Translations under genes and position numbers: made by a program
Shown here: positions 33,437-42,676 of the stretch, piece by piece
How the letters are laid out: each line of letters begins with the position of its first letter
Position numbering within the stretch: the first letter of the stretch is position 1
Source: Cellulophaga tyrosinoxydans
GTDB lineage: Bacteria; Bacteroidota; Bacteroidia; Flavobacteriales; Flavobacteriaceae
NCBI RefSeq assembly: GCF_900176415.1
Contig: NZ_FWXO01000007.1
Location: 62,001-126,000 of the forward strand
DNA length: 64,000 nt
Reading direction: 5' to 3'
Notes under the pieces: generated by a model
Databases searched by the model: none
Seen by the model: only the letters and a program-made list of their open reading frames with translations
Told to the model about the DNA's origin: nothing

Positions 33437-35239
33437 TTATTCTCCTATGAATTCTAAAACTTTTTCTTCTGAATCTTTTTTCGAGAAATTTATAGCACAC
33501 TCTATCAATGCTAAATGCGAATAGGCTTGAGGAAAATTACCTAATAATCTTTTGGTTTTAAAATCTATATCTTCACTAAAAAGCCCTAAATGATTACTAT
33601 AACTTAATAATTGCTCAAAATGCTTCAACGCTTTTTCTTCTTGCCCAATTTTAAACAAGCTATTAATAAACCAGAAAGTACAAATAGTAAAAGATGATGA
33701 TGGCTCGCCAAAATCATCCTCATTCTTATAGCGATATAATAATCCATCATTACTCAAATCTTGCTCCACTGCTAAAACTGTACTAACAAATTTTGGATCC
33801 TTAGCATCAATAAATCCGTATGATTCCATTAAAAGCACAGAGGCATCCATATGCGATGAACCATAAGATTGCGTAAATGCTTGTTTTTCTTCATTCCAAG
33901 CATGATCCATAATGTCTTTTCTGATTTTTGCTTCTAGAGGTTTCCACTGCTCTATTTTATGCTGTTTATCTAGCATTTCAGCCACTTTTATTGCTCTGTC
34001 AATAGCTGTCCAACATAAAACTTTAGAAAACGTAAAATGACGATCTTCTGATCTAAACTCCCAGATTCCCTTGTCTGCTTCTTGCCAGTGTTTTTCTACG
34101 ATCCAGACTATACCTTTGGTGATTCCCCATAGTTCTTCTCCATTTTGTATTCCAATACTAAATTGTGATATCATTTCATAAATAACATCCATAAGAATAC
34201 CGTAGATATCATTTTGCAATTGTTCATATGCCGCATTACCAATCCTAACAGGTTTTGAGCCTTTATACCCTTTTAAATGCCCAAGGGTTTCTTCTGTAAG
34301 CTTTTTTTCTTTGTTGATGCCGTACATTATTTGAAGTTTTTCATCCTTATCAGGAATCAAATCTATAATGAACTGTAAATACCGTTTGGCCACATTCTTG
34401 TGTCCTAATTGCGAAACCACTTTTATAACCATCGAGGCATCTCGAATCCAACAAAAACGATAATCCCAATTTCTTACTTCTCCTATGGTTTCTGGCAATG
34501 ATGTAGTTGCTGCGGCCAAAACAGCGCCAGTTTTATCATAACTCAAAAGTTTTAATGTTAGAGCGCTTCTTTTAATTTCTTTATCAAACTTTTTATACGA
34601 AGGTGTTTTTTGCGACCAGTCAAGCCAATAAATACGTGTGCGTTCTAACTCTAAAAATGCCTTCTCTGTATTGGGTAAGAATATTTTTTCATTATACGCG
34701 AGAAGAAAAAAGCCATTTTCGGTTAATGTTAGCTCCTCTCCATGCAATACTTTTTTCTTATCGAATGAAGTATATAAGAAAACGGTATCATACTTTACAT
34801 CATGAGTTAAACTGGCAATAAAATCCTTTTTAAGGAATGATGTTGTTTTCCCCAAAGCATATTCCAATTTGGGATTGTAGATTACTTTAAATTTAGGAGC
34901 TCCGGAAATTAATTTTAAATAGCGTATAAGTTCAGGTGGAGAATTATACGTACCATCATCTTTATGATAGCGCGGCATAAAATCGTGTAATTCAAAACAA
35001 TCTTGTCCTGAGGTAAATTTTGTTATTAATATTGCCGTATCCGAATCATAAAATTGTTCAGAAGTATATGATGCATCCAAAACAAACTCAAAACTCCCTC
35101 CAATTTCATCATCTAATAAATTGGCAAATACCGAGGGTGAATCAAATTCAGGCAAACAACACCAATCAATTGCGCCATTCTTAGAAATTAACGCTGCACT
35201 CCTACAATTTCCTATTATTCCGTAATCTAAATTATCCAT
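33437..35239 (-). CDS. Glycoside hydrolase family 15 protein (trehalase/glucoamylase-like)
   Basis: 600-residue GH15 enzyme, cytoplasmic (no signal peptide). The N-terminus MDNLDYGIIGNCRSAALISK and GAIDWCCLPEFDSPSVFANL are hallmarks of the bacterial GH15 trehalase/glucoamylase-like group. The catalytic (alpha/alpha)6 barrel includes RNWDYRFCWIRDAS, EADKGIWEFRSEDRHFTFSK (with the general acid) and the base region near GNFPQAYSHLALIE. Divergent from, and 104 bases away from, the trehalose synthesis fusion gene, so trehalose hydrolysis is the favoured role; substrate is inferred from context. Confidence 0.9.
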   Translation of the reverse strand: MDNLDYGIIGNCRSAALISKNGAIDWCCLPEFDSPSVFANLLDDEIGGSFEFVLDASYTSEQFYDSDTAILITKFTSGQDCFELHDFMPRYHKDDGTYNSPPELIRYLKLISGAPKFKVIYNPKLEYALGKTTSFLKKDFIASLTHDVKYDTVFLYTSFDKKKVLHGEELTLTENGFFLLAYNEKIFLPNTEKAFLELERTRIYWLDWSQKTPSYKKFDKEIKRSALTLKLLSYDKTGAVLAAATTSLPETIGEVRNWDYRFCWIRDASMVIKVVSQLGHKNVAKRYLQFIIDLIPDKDEKLQIMYGINKEKKLTEETLGHLKGYKGSKPVRIGNAAYEQLQNDIYGILMDVIYEMISQFSIGIQNGEELWGITKGIVWIVEKHWQEADKGIWEFRSEDRHFTFSKVLCWTAIDRAIKVAEMLDKQHKIEQWKPLEAKIRKDIMDHAWNEEKQAFTQSYGSSHMDASVLLMESYGFIDAKDPKFVSTVLAVEQDLSNDGLLYRYKNEDDFGEPSSSFTICTFWFINSLFKIGQEEKALKHFEQLLSYSNHLGLFSEDIDFKTKRLLGNFPQAYSHLALIECAINFSKKDSEEKVLEFIGE

Positions 35240-35343
35240 ATCAATAAATTGCTAACTCAAAAGGCTATTTAAATTGTTTTTGCCCTCCTTTTTCACGAAA
35301 TTTAGAGAAATTATATCTAAAAAAGGTCAAAAACATCCTAATT

Positions 35344-37557
35344 ATGGGCAAAACTATCATAATCTCAAATAGACTACCAATACAATTGCAAATTCACAAT
35401 GGAGGCATCACTGCAGTGCCTAGTGTTGGGGGTTTGGCTACAGGAATGAAATCGGTGCACTCTGGAGGGGATAGCCTTTGGATTGGTTGGAGTGGTTTAA
35501 CCGATGAAGACATTCCAGAAGAATTAGCAGGTGATATTGATGAAGCATTAGCAAAACATGGATCGTCGAAGGTAAAATTAACCATTAAAGAAGTAGACGG
35601 ATTTTATTACGGATTTAGCAATAGAACCATATGGCCTCTTTTTCATTATTTTTTAGAATATTCAGAATTTGAACTGGAAAGCTGGGAAATATATAAAAAT
35701 GTAAATCAGAAATTTGCCGATGCAATTGTAGAAAAAGCAAATGAAGATGATACTATTTGGGTTCATGACTATCAATTAATGTTAGTGCCGCAAATGGTCA
35801 AAGAAAAACTTCCGAACATTTCTATTGGATTTTTTCTTCATATTCCGTTTCCTTCTTTTGAAATATTCCGAACCCTGCCATGGCGTGAAGAAATATTAAA
35901 AGGACTTTTAGGCTCTGATCTCATCGGATTTCACACCTATGATTATGAACGACATTTTTTAAGTTCTGTAAGGCGTATTTTAGGATTAGAAGTTAGTTTT
36001 AACGACATCTATTTGGAAAACAGAATCATAAAAGTAGATTCTTTCCCAATGGGTATTGATTATAAAAAATTTAGTGATGCCGCAAAAGAGCATCAGCAAC
36101 GCTCTCCTGAAAACCAATCAGAATTACAACAAAGACTAAACAAACATAAAAAATCCACCCCAGATGCCAAGTTTTTGCTATCCATAGATCGTTTAGATTA
36201 TTCCAAAGGGATTGCAAAACGCCTAAATGCATTTGAGTACTTTTTAAAAAAGTACCCGCAGTACAAAGAAAAAGTGCGACTTATAATTTTGGCGGTACCA
36301 TCAAGAAGCAATGTACCGCAATACCAACTACTAAAAAAAGAGATTGATGAGTTAGTTGGACGAATAAACGGAGAATTTTCTACGGTGAGTTGGACACCCA
36401 TTTGGTATTTCTACAGATCTATGCCTTTTGAAAACCTTATAGATTTATATACCTCCTGCGATATAGCTTGGCTAACTCCAATTAGAGATGGAATGAATCT
36501 GGTGGCCAAAGAATTTATTGCTACTAGAACAGATAAAACTGGGGTTTTAATCTTAAGCGAAATGGCTGGTTCTGCTAACGAAATGAATGAATCGTTATTG
36601 ATAAATCCTAATAATTTTGAGCAAATAGCAGATACCATTAAGCAGGCTATTAACATGCCTATTGAAGAACAACAAGAGCGAAATAACGTGCTCCAGAAAC
36701 GGTTAGCGCGTTATAATGTTGAAAAATGGGCCAATGATTTTATGACCTCCTTGAAAAATCAAAAAGAAAAGAGTCATAGTTACGTTTCAAGAAATCTGTC
36801 GGCTAATGTGCTGAATTCCATTGCTAAAGATTATAAAAAGGCTAAAAAGCGTTTGTTATTTATTGATTATGACGGCACTTTAGCTGGTTTCCATATTAAC
36901 CCGCAAAAAGCAAGTCCTGATGAAGAATTGTATGCTTTGCTAGATACTATTGCATCTCAAGAAAATACAGATATGTATTTAATAAGTGGTCGCGATAAAG
37001 AAACATTTACCAAATGGTTTTTACCTAAAAAATACAATATGATTGTGGAGCATGGCGTATGGATTTCTCGTGGCGGCGAAGATTTTTATATGCTAGAAAA
37101 TGTAAAAAAAGATTGGATGGAAAAAATACACCCTGTTTTAGAATCATTTGTAGACAGAACTCCAGGTAGTTTTATTGAGGAAAAAAATTATTCATTAGCC
37201 TGGCATTACCGTAACACAGATCCAGATTTTGGACAAAAAAGAGCGTCAGAATTAAACACTGTTCTCACTAGCTTAATTGCCAATGATGATCTAAGCGTAT
37301 TGAACGGTAATAAAGTAATGGAAATTAAGAGTAGTAATGTAAATAAAGGGCGTGCAGCCTTGCGTGTAAATACAGAGGCTACTTATGATTACGACTTTAT
37401 TTTTGCAATTGGAGATGATTGGACCGATGAATTTATGTTTCAAGAACTTCCGGAAAGTGCCGTAACCGTTAAAGTTGGGCATCAAAAAACCGCTGCGAAA
37501 TACTATGTAGACGGAATTAAAAATGTACGAACAATTCTAAAACGATTTGTTGATTAA
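35344..37557 (+). CDS. Bifunctional trehalose-6-phosphate synthase/phosphatase (OtsA-OtsB fusion)
   Basis: 737-residue fusion making trehalose from UDP-glucose and glucose-6-phosphate. The N-terminal GT20 synthase (about 1-480) shows TIIISNRLPIQLQI, GGLATGMKSVHSGGDSLWIG, WVHDYQLMLVPQM, the RLDYSKGI and DGMNLVAKEF segments. The C-terminal HAD-type phosphatase (about 500-737) has DYDGTLAGF (nucleophile D508, D510), SGRDKETF and GDDWTDEFMF. Such fusions are common in Bacteroidetes and eukaryotes, while E. coli keeps otsA and otsB separate. It gives osmotic, cold or desiccation protection. It is divergent from the GH15 gene, forming a synthesis/breakdown pair. Confidence 0.94.
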   Translation: MGKTIIISNRLPIQLQIHNGGITAVPSVGGLATGMKSVHSGGDSLWIGWSGLTDEDIPEELAGDIDEALAKHGSSKVKLTIKEVDGFYYGFSNRTIWPLFHYFLEYSEFELESWEIYKNVNQKFADAIVEKANEDDTIWVHDYQLMLVPQMVKEKLPNISIGFFLHIPFPSFEIFRTLPWREEILKGLLGSDLIGFHTYDYERHFLSSVRRILGLEVSFNDIYLENRIIKVDSFPMGIDYKKFSDAAKEHQQRSPENQSELQQRLNKHKKSTPDAKFLLSIDRLDYSKGIAKRLNAFEYFLKKYPQYKEKVRLIILAVPSRSNVPQYQLLKKEIDELVGRINGEFSTVSWTPIWYFYRSMPFENLIDLYTSCDIAWLTPIRDGMNLVAKEFIATRTDKTGVLILSEMAGSANEMNESLLINPNNFEQIADTIKQAINMPIEEQQERNNVLQKRLARYNVEKWANDFMTSLKNQKEKSHSYVSRNLSANVLNSIAKDYKKAKKRLLFIDYDGTLAGFHINPQKASPDEELYALLDTIASQENTDMYLISGRDKETFTKWFLPKKYNMIVEHGVWISRGGEDFYMLENVKKDWMEKIHPVLESFVDRTPGSFIEEKNYSLAWHYRNTDPDFGQKRASELNTVLTSLIANDDLSVLNGNKVMEIKSSNVNKGRAALRVNTEATYDYDFIFAIGDDWTDEFMFQELPESAVTVKVGHQKTAAKYYVDGIKNVRTILKRFVD

Positions 37558-37669
37558 CTAAATTACTTGAAATTGCTTCTACCCTAATATGCCATTTTCA
37601 GAAGATATTAGGGTATTTTAAAAATAAATTAGTTTTTATGTAACCAAAGCTTGTTTGTGGCGTCCTATT

Positions 37670-37698
37670 AAAAAATCAATCAAAAAATCAAAAAATCA
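37670..37698 (+). repeat. Triple AAAAAATCA repeat in the leader of the serine hydrolase gene
   Basis: Three copies of AAAAAATCA at 37670-37678, 37682-37690 and 37690-37698 precede the ATG at 37700. An A-rich leader is common for Bacteroidetes translation initiation. Confidence 0.5.
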
Positions 37699-37699
37699 C

Positions 37700-39352
37700 A
37701 TGAAATCATCAACATCAATCAAAATCGTATTTCTATTATTTACACTGTTGAGTTTTACTTCAGTAAATTCTCAGAGTTTAGAACAAAAAGTAGATGCTTA
37801 TTTAAAATCTAGTTATCCTTCGGAAGGTCCAGGAGTTTCCTTTTTGATAGCCAAAGATGGTAAACCAATTTATCAAAAGGCTTTTGGAATGGCCAATATG
37901 GAGCTTAAAATTCCAATGAACAAGAACAATATTTTTGAAATTGGCTCTATCACCAAACAATTTACAGCCGTAGCCATTTTAATGTTAGAGGAACAAGGAA
38001 AATTAAAAGTTGAAGACGAGATTACAAAATACATCCCTGATTACCCAACAAACGGAAAAACAATAACTATACATCAACTTTTAAATCATACTTCAGGTAT
38101 AAAAAGCTATACAAGTATGTTGAACTTTTTAAGCATCACTAGAAAAGATATGTCTCCTAAAGAGCTTATTGATGTTTTTAAAAATGAACCCATGGATTTT
38201 GATCCAGGTGAACAATTCTTATACAATAACTCTGGCTATATTCTTTTAGGATATATAATCGAAGTAGTTTCTGGTCAAACATATGCCGATTTTATTGAAA
38301 ATAATATATTCAAAAAATTAGGGATGAACGCTTCTTATTACGGTAGCAAGAAAAAAATAATTAGCCAAAGAGCATCAGGGTATTCCAAGTCTGAAAACGG
38401 TTATGCCAATGCAGATTACTTAAGTTTAACTTTACCTTATGCAGCAGGTTCTATAATGTCTACTACTGGCGATTTATTGATTTGGCAAAATGCTCTTAAT
38501 AACCATGTTTTAATCTCTAAAGCCTCTTATGAAAAAGCTATTCATGGTTCAACCCTTAATAGTGGTGAACAAATTAATTATGGCTACGGTCTAAGTGATG
38601 TAGTTATTAACGGATCTAAAAGTATACAGCATGGAGGGGGGATTTTTGGTTACACCACTATGGGAATTTATTTTCCTGAAGAAAAAATTTTCGTCTCTGG
38701 CTTAACCAACTGCGATTGCAAAAGTATATCAGGTATAACTACAAAAATTGCTGCAATGGCCATTGGAAAGCCTCTGCCTGATGTTAAAAACGCCATAAAA
38801 CTTTCAAATGAAGACCTAAAAAAATGGGTAGGAACTTATGAGTTTGATAATGCCATTTTGAGATTTATAACTTTAGAAAATGGAAAATTATACAGTCAAA
38901 GAGAAGGGAGTACTAAACTTGAGATTTTCCCATTTACCAAAACACATTTTATTTTTGAAGACGGCATGAATTCTTATGAATTTTCTATGAAAGAGGGTGT
39001 AAAATATGCCGCTTTTGCAACAGATGGTAAAACTAGTATTGGTAAGGAGTCCAATAAATTGGCGCCTGTGGAAAAAACAGCCATTCAATTACCTGAAACC
39101 GTATTACTTAAATATGTTGGAAAATATGATTTAGGTCCTGGTGCTGTTATGGAAATAAGTGCAGCAGCCAATCAAATTTTTGTACAATTAACTGGTCAGC
39201 CACAATTTGAGATTTTTGCAGAAAAAGAAGATAGTTTTTTCTTAAAGGTTGTAGAAGCTCAAGTTGTTTTTAATAAAGACCAAAACGGAAATGTAATTGG
39301 TTTAACTTTATTTCAAAATGGAAGAGAAATTCCAGCAAAGAAAATTGAGTAA
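37700..39352 (+). CDS. Secreted beta-lactamase class C-like serine hydrolase
   Basis: 550-residue exported serine hydrolase of the penicillin-binding-protein/class C beta-lactamase fold. Start ATG 37700 gives a signal peptide (KIVFLLFTLLSFTSVNSQ); an upstream TTG at 37655 would obscure it. The catalytic motif SITK (S83, K86) is followed by YNNSG (YxN) and a QHGGG box (replacing KTG). A C-terminal beta-rich region (about 390-550) with two GTYEF/GKYDL-type lipocalin-like repeats follows. Substrate could be a D-amino-acid peptide or ester; antibiotic resistance is not implied. It is a single gene with its own terminator. Confidence 0.88.
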   Translation: MKSSTSIKIVFLLFTLLSFTSVNSQSLEQKVDAYLKSSYPSEGPGVSFLIAKDGKPIYQKAFGMANMELKIPMNKNNIFEIGSITKQFTAVAILMLEEQGKLKVEDEITKYIPDYPTNGKTITIHQLLNHTSGIKSYTSMLNFLSITRKDMSPKELIDVFKNEPMDFDPGEQFLYNNSGYILLGYIIEVVSGQTYADFIENNIFKKLGMNASYYGSKKKIISQRASGYSKSENGYANADYLSLTLPYAAGSIMSTTGDLLIWQNALNNHVLISKASYEKAIHGSTLNSGEQINYGYGLSDVVINGSKSIQHGGGIFGYTTMGIYFPEEKIFVSGLTNCDCKSISGITTKIAAMAIGKPLPDVKNAIKLSNEDLKKWVGTYEFDNAILRFITLENGKLYSQREGSTKLEIFPFTKTHFIFEDGMNSYEFSMKEGVKYAAFATDGKTSIGKESNKLAPVEKTAIQLPETVLLKYVGKYDLGPGAVMEISAAANQIFVQLTGQPQFEIFAEKEDSFFLKVVEAQVVFNKDQNGNVIGLTLFQNGREIPAKKIE

Positions 39353-39372
39353 TAACAAATGAATATATCAAG

Positions 39373-39402
39373 AACCACTTTGTTAAACAAGGTGGTTTTT
39401 TA
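39373..39402 (+). terminator. Rho-independent terminator
   Basis: Stem AACCACTTTGTT / AACAAGGTGGTT (one G-T pair) followed by six T, 20 bases after the serine hydrolase stop. Confidence 0.85.
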
Positions 39403-39484
39403 GTTTTATACCTTTATATTTGAGTTCCTTTAAACATCGTAAAAAAAAATAGACATTTAAAAATATACTAAACCAAATCTGTGA

Positions 39485-40663
39485 ATGTCGTTACCACGTA
39501 AAAATCTAATTCTTCCTATACTTATATTATCCCAATTTGCCTGCACTTCTTTATGGTTCGCAGGAAATGCCATTGTAGATGAATTAGCTTTTAAAACTGG
39601 AATAGGATTAGAAATAACAGCCTTTGTCCTTACATCTGTACAATTAGGATTTATAATTGGAACACTAGTTTTTGCTCTTTTAATGATTGCAGACCGCTTC
39701 TCCCCTTCTAAAGTTTTTTTTATTTGTGCCGTCTTGGCTGCCTTTTGCAATTTTAGCTTAATGGTTCATGTTTTATCTAAAGAGCATTTACTTTTCGCCC
39801 GATTTGGTACGGGGTTTTTTCTTGCGGGAATTTACCCTGTGGGAATGAAAATTGCGGCCGACTATTACGAAAACGGATTAGGTAAAGCTTTAGGTTTATT
39901 AGTTGGTGCCTTGGTATTTGGTACTGCTTTCCCATTTTTAATAGGCGGATTAGAATTAGGAGAGAATTACCAAATGGTTTTAACTATCACCTCTGCTCTG
40001 TCCATATTAGGCGGTGGACTGATCTACTTTTTTGTACCTAATGGCCCATTTAGAAAGCCGAGCATTAAACTGCAATTAAAGGCAGGAATAGCTCTTTTTA
40101 AAATTACAGATTTTAGAACGGCAGCTTTCGGCTATTTTGGACACATGTGGGAACTCTATGCCTTTTGGGCATTTACACCATTAGCACTAAAAACTATCAA
40201 TAGTATTCATAATGTAGATTTTTCTATTCCACTATGGACATTTGCCACTATTGCGCTTGGTGGAATATCTTGTTCCATAGGTGGTTATTTTTCTGAAAAA
40301 TATGGCAGTTATAAAGTTGCATTATTCGCTTTACTTATTTCTGGGGGATTTTGCCTAGTCTCCCCTATGCTTTTTCAATTACCAACCTATCTTTTTATAA
40401 CCGCTTGGTGCATATGGGGAATGGCTGTTACGGCAGATTCTCCACAGTTTTCTAGTCTAGTAGCTCAAGCAGCACCAAGTCAATTAAAAGGTACAGGGCT
40501 TACATTGGTGAATTGTTTAGGATTTGCCATCAGCATTGCAAGTATTCAATTGGTATCTTTTATGGCTAAGGAAACAGAATCCACATTTATTTTCATATTT
40601 TTAGCATGCGGACCTTTATTTGGTGTTTATCATTTAATCCGTGGGAAACAATATTTTTCTTAA
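39485..40663 (+). CDS. MFS transporter (NarK/CynX-like)
   Basis: 392-residue integral membrane protein with 11-12 hydrophobic helices, of the major facilitator superfamily. The N-terminal part includes SQFACTSLWFAGNAIVDEL and the loop RFSPSKVFFICA; the signature GxxxADxxxxRxG-like motif in loop 2-3 is partly recognisable as ALLMIADRFSPSK, and FGTGFFLAGIYPVGMKIAAD is typical for helix 4 to 5. Substrate is unknown; the family contains nitrate, cyanate and sugar carriers. It precedes the M28 peptidase by 25 bases, possibly in one operon. Confidence 0.87.
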   Translation: MSLPRKNLILPILILSQFACTSLWFAGNAIVDELAFKTGIGLEITAFVLTSVQLGFIIGTLVFALLMIADRFSPSKVFFICAVLAAFCNFSLMVHVLSKEHLLFARFGTGFFLAGIYPVGMKIAADYYENGLGKALGLLVGALVFGTAFPFLIGGLELGENYQMVLTITSALSILGGGLIYFFVPNGPFRKPSIKLQLKAGIALFKITDFRTAAFGYFGHMWELYAFWAFTPLALKTINSIHNVDFSIPLWTFATIALGGISCSIGGYFSEKYGSYKVALFALLISGGFCLVSPMLFQLPTYLFITAWCIWGMAVTADSPQFSSLVAQAAPSQLKGTGLTLVNCLGFAISIASIQLVSFMAKETESTFIFIFLACGPLFGVYHLIRGKQYFS

Positions 40664-40688
40664 TCAATACATTTATAAAACTTCATTC

Positions 40689-42020
40689 ATGAAAAAAATA
40701 TGCCTCCTTTTGTTCGTAAGCACAGTAGCCTTAGGTTACGGACAAACAGATTCAAGAATATATGATATTATAGAAAGCGTTTCTGCAGAAAGAATTAAGA
40801 ATGATGTAAAAATCCTGACTGAATTTGGCACCCGAAATACTTTTAGCGATACTATTTCTAAGACTCGTGGTATTGGCGCTGCAAGAAGATGGATTAAGTC
40901 TGAATTTGAAAATATTTCTAAAACTTGTAATAGCTGCCTAAATGTATTCTATCAGAAAGATTTTGTGACTACTGATATGGGTTCCAGAATCCCGAAAGAT
41001 GCTTGGGTAGTTAATGTGGTAGCCGTACAAAAAGGAACAAAATACCCAAATCGATACATTATCATGAGCGGAGATATAGATTCTCGTGCTAGTGATACTA
41101 TGGATTTTACAACCGATGCTCCCGGAGCCAATGATAATGCCAGTGGTATGGCTGGGACTATAGAAGCTGCGAGAGTTTTATCTAAATACAAATTTGAAAA
41201 CAGTATTATTTACGTTGGCCTTTCTGGTGAAGAACAAGGTCTTTTTGGAGGTGGAGGCTTAGCAAAATATGCCAAAGAAAAGGGTTGGGATATTATTGGT
41301 ATTTTAAATAATGACATGATTGGGAATATCACCGGTGTAGACGGAGTGATAAGTAATCGTGATTTCAGAATATTTTCAGAACCTGTACCTGCCACAGAAA
41401 CCGAAAAAGAGCGCCAAATGCGCAGATTTTATGGTGGTGAAGTAGACGGAATTTCACGACAGCTGGCACGCTATGTGCATAAAACAGTAAAAACATATAT
41501 GCCAGAAATGAACCCTATGATGATCTATCGTTTGGATCGTTTTGGTCGCGGGGGCCACCACAGACCTTTTAACGACTTAGGTTTTGCGGGAATAAGAATC
41601 ATGGAAGCACATGAAAATTACACGCAACAACACCAAGATATACGTACGGAAAATGGTATAAATTATGGTGACACTTTTGAGCATGTTAATTTTGATTATG
41701 CCAAAAAACTTACCGCAGTAAATGCAATTAATTTAGCGTCGCTGGCTTGGGCACCACCTGCGCCTAGAGAAGTTAAAATAGGCGGTATTGTAGAACCATC
41801 TGTTAAATTTGAATGGAGTAAGGTAGATGGGGCTAAAGGCTATAAAATCTATTGGAGAGATACCACATCTCCAACTTGGGATCATAGTAGATATGTAGGT
41901 GATGTTACAGAATTTTTGTTGGAGGGGATTGTTATTGATAATTTCTTTTTTGGAATTTCCTCTGTTGGAGCAAACGGGTTTGAAAGTCCTGTAGTTTTTC
42001 CGAATGGCATTATGAGGTAA
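40689..42020 (+). CDS. Secreted M28-family metallopeptidase
   Basis: 443-residue exported aminopeptidase-type protein. Start ATG 40689 gives a signal peptide (MKKICLLLFVSTVALGYGQ); a longer in-frame start at 40641 lies inside the previous gene. Di-zinc centre residues are visible: PGANDNASGMAG (D149), GLSGEEQGLFG (E181, E182) and LNNDMIGN (Asp ligand). A C-terminal fibronectin type III-like module (about 365-443; VKFEWSKVDGAKGYKIYWRD) follows. It probably digests peptides at the cell surface or periplasm, feeding the adjacent MFS transporter. Confidence 0.88.
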   Translation: MKKICLLLFVSTVALGYGQTDSRIYDIIESVSAERIKNDVKILTEFGTRNTFSDTISKTRGIGAARRWIKSEFENISKTCNSCLNVFYQKDFVTTDMGSRIPKDAWVVNVVAVQKGTKYPNRYIIMSGDIDSRASDTMDFTTDAPGANDNASGMAGTIEAARVLSKYKFENSIIYVGLSGEEQGLFGGGGLAKYAKEKGWDIIGILNNDMIGNITGVDGVISNRDFRIFSEPVPATETEKERQMRRFYGGEVDGISRQLARYVHKTVKTYMPEMNPMMIYRLDRFGRGGHHRPFNDLGFAGIRIMEAHENYTQQHQDIRTENGINYGDTFEHVNFDYAKKLTAVNAINLASLAWAPPAPREVKIGGIVEPSVKFEWSKVDGAKGYKIYWRDTTSPTWDHSRYVGDVTEFLLEGIVIDNFFFGISSVGANGFESPVVFPNGIMR

Positions 42021-42139
42021 ATCAAACGGATTTGGCGAGCTTATTCAAAAACAAGCACCACAGAATTAAACACAAAAACCTGCATTACTTATATGGGGTA
42101 GTATTACCTCCTGGTTTTTTCTTTCAGATTTCAGGACTA

Positions 42140-42637
42140 TTAGGAATTGCTATTGAAAATCGCAACAACAGCAACTAAATTTCTAATGGAATGAACAAAA
42201 TAAGTAATCCAAAAACTAGATTCTTTTCGATTTTGAAAAATGATATATGTTTCAGCTAATAAAATTCCCATTGGAAGCGTGATTAAAGCATACCAAATAC
42301 TATAACCAAAATGCATTAACGAAAATATAACTGCAGAAGTGAAAACTGCCAATATCTCAAATTTTTTTCCAAACATTTTTTGTATAAATTTTATGGGTAA
42401 TGATTGTCCTGTCCAGGTTTCAATGAGTGGTGCTAGAAATACTGCTGTAAAAAACAACCCCCAAAACGACCAATTATCATATTCAATTCCTCCAATTTCT
42501 TCTTCTGGGACTTCTAAATAAATTAATAAAATTAACACTGGAATTAATAATACAAAATTCAGAATTACAGTAGTCAATATGAAAAATAAAGGCTTCATAT
42601 TACTCCATTTTGAATATAATCTTTTGAATATTCTCAT
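42140..42637 (-). CDS. CPBP-like intramembrane protein with degenerate catalytic motif
   Basis: 165-residue membrane protein with about four helices. The layout LAPLIETWTGQ, FSLMHFGYS and a final HSIRNLVAVV matches the CPBP (CAAX protease/bacteriocin-processing, 'Abi') family: motif 1 normally EExxxR, motif 2 FxxxH, motif 3 HxxxN/D. Here motif 1 is I-E-T-W-T-G-Q, keeping one Glu but losing the second Glu and the Arg, so proteolytic activity is doubtful. It may be an inactive relative. It is a lone minus-strand gene, 39 bases from the DUF1080 gene (same strand). Confidence 0.72.
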   Translation of the reverse strand: MRIFKRLYSKWSNMKPLFFILTTVILNFVLLIPVLILLIYLEVPEEEIGGIEYDNWSFWGLFFTAVFLAPLIETWTGQSLPIKFIQKMFGKKFEILAVFTSAVIFSLMHFGYSIWYALITLPMGILLAETYIIFQNRKESSFWITYFVHSIRNLVAVVAIFNSNS

Positions 42638-42676
42638 TAACTTTTCGAGATTACCGCCAACTACAATCTACAAAAA

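Noticed and set aside
42075-42122. Possible terminator after the M28 peptidase (AAAAACC ... GGTTTTTT)
   Set aside because: The arms are only about 7 bp with a long, unpaired loop of more than 30 bases; too weak to call.
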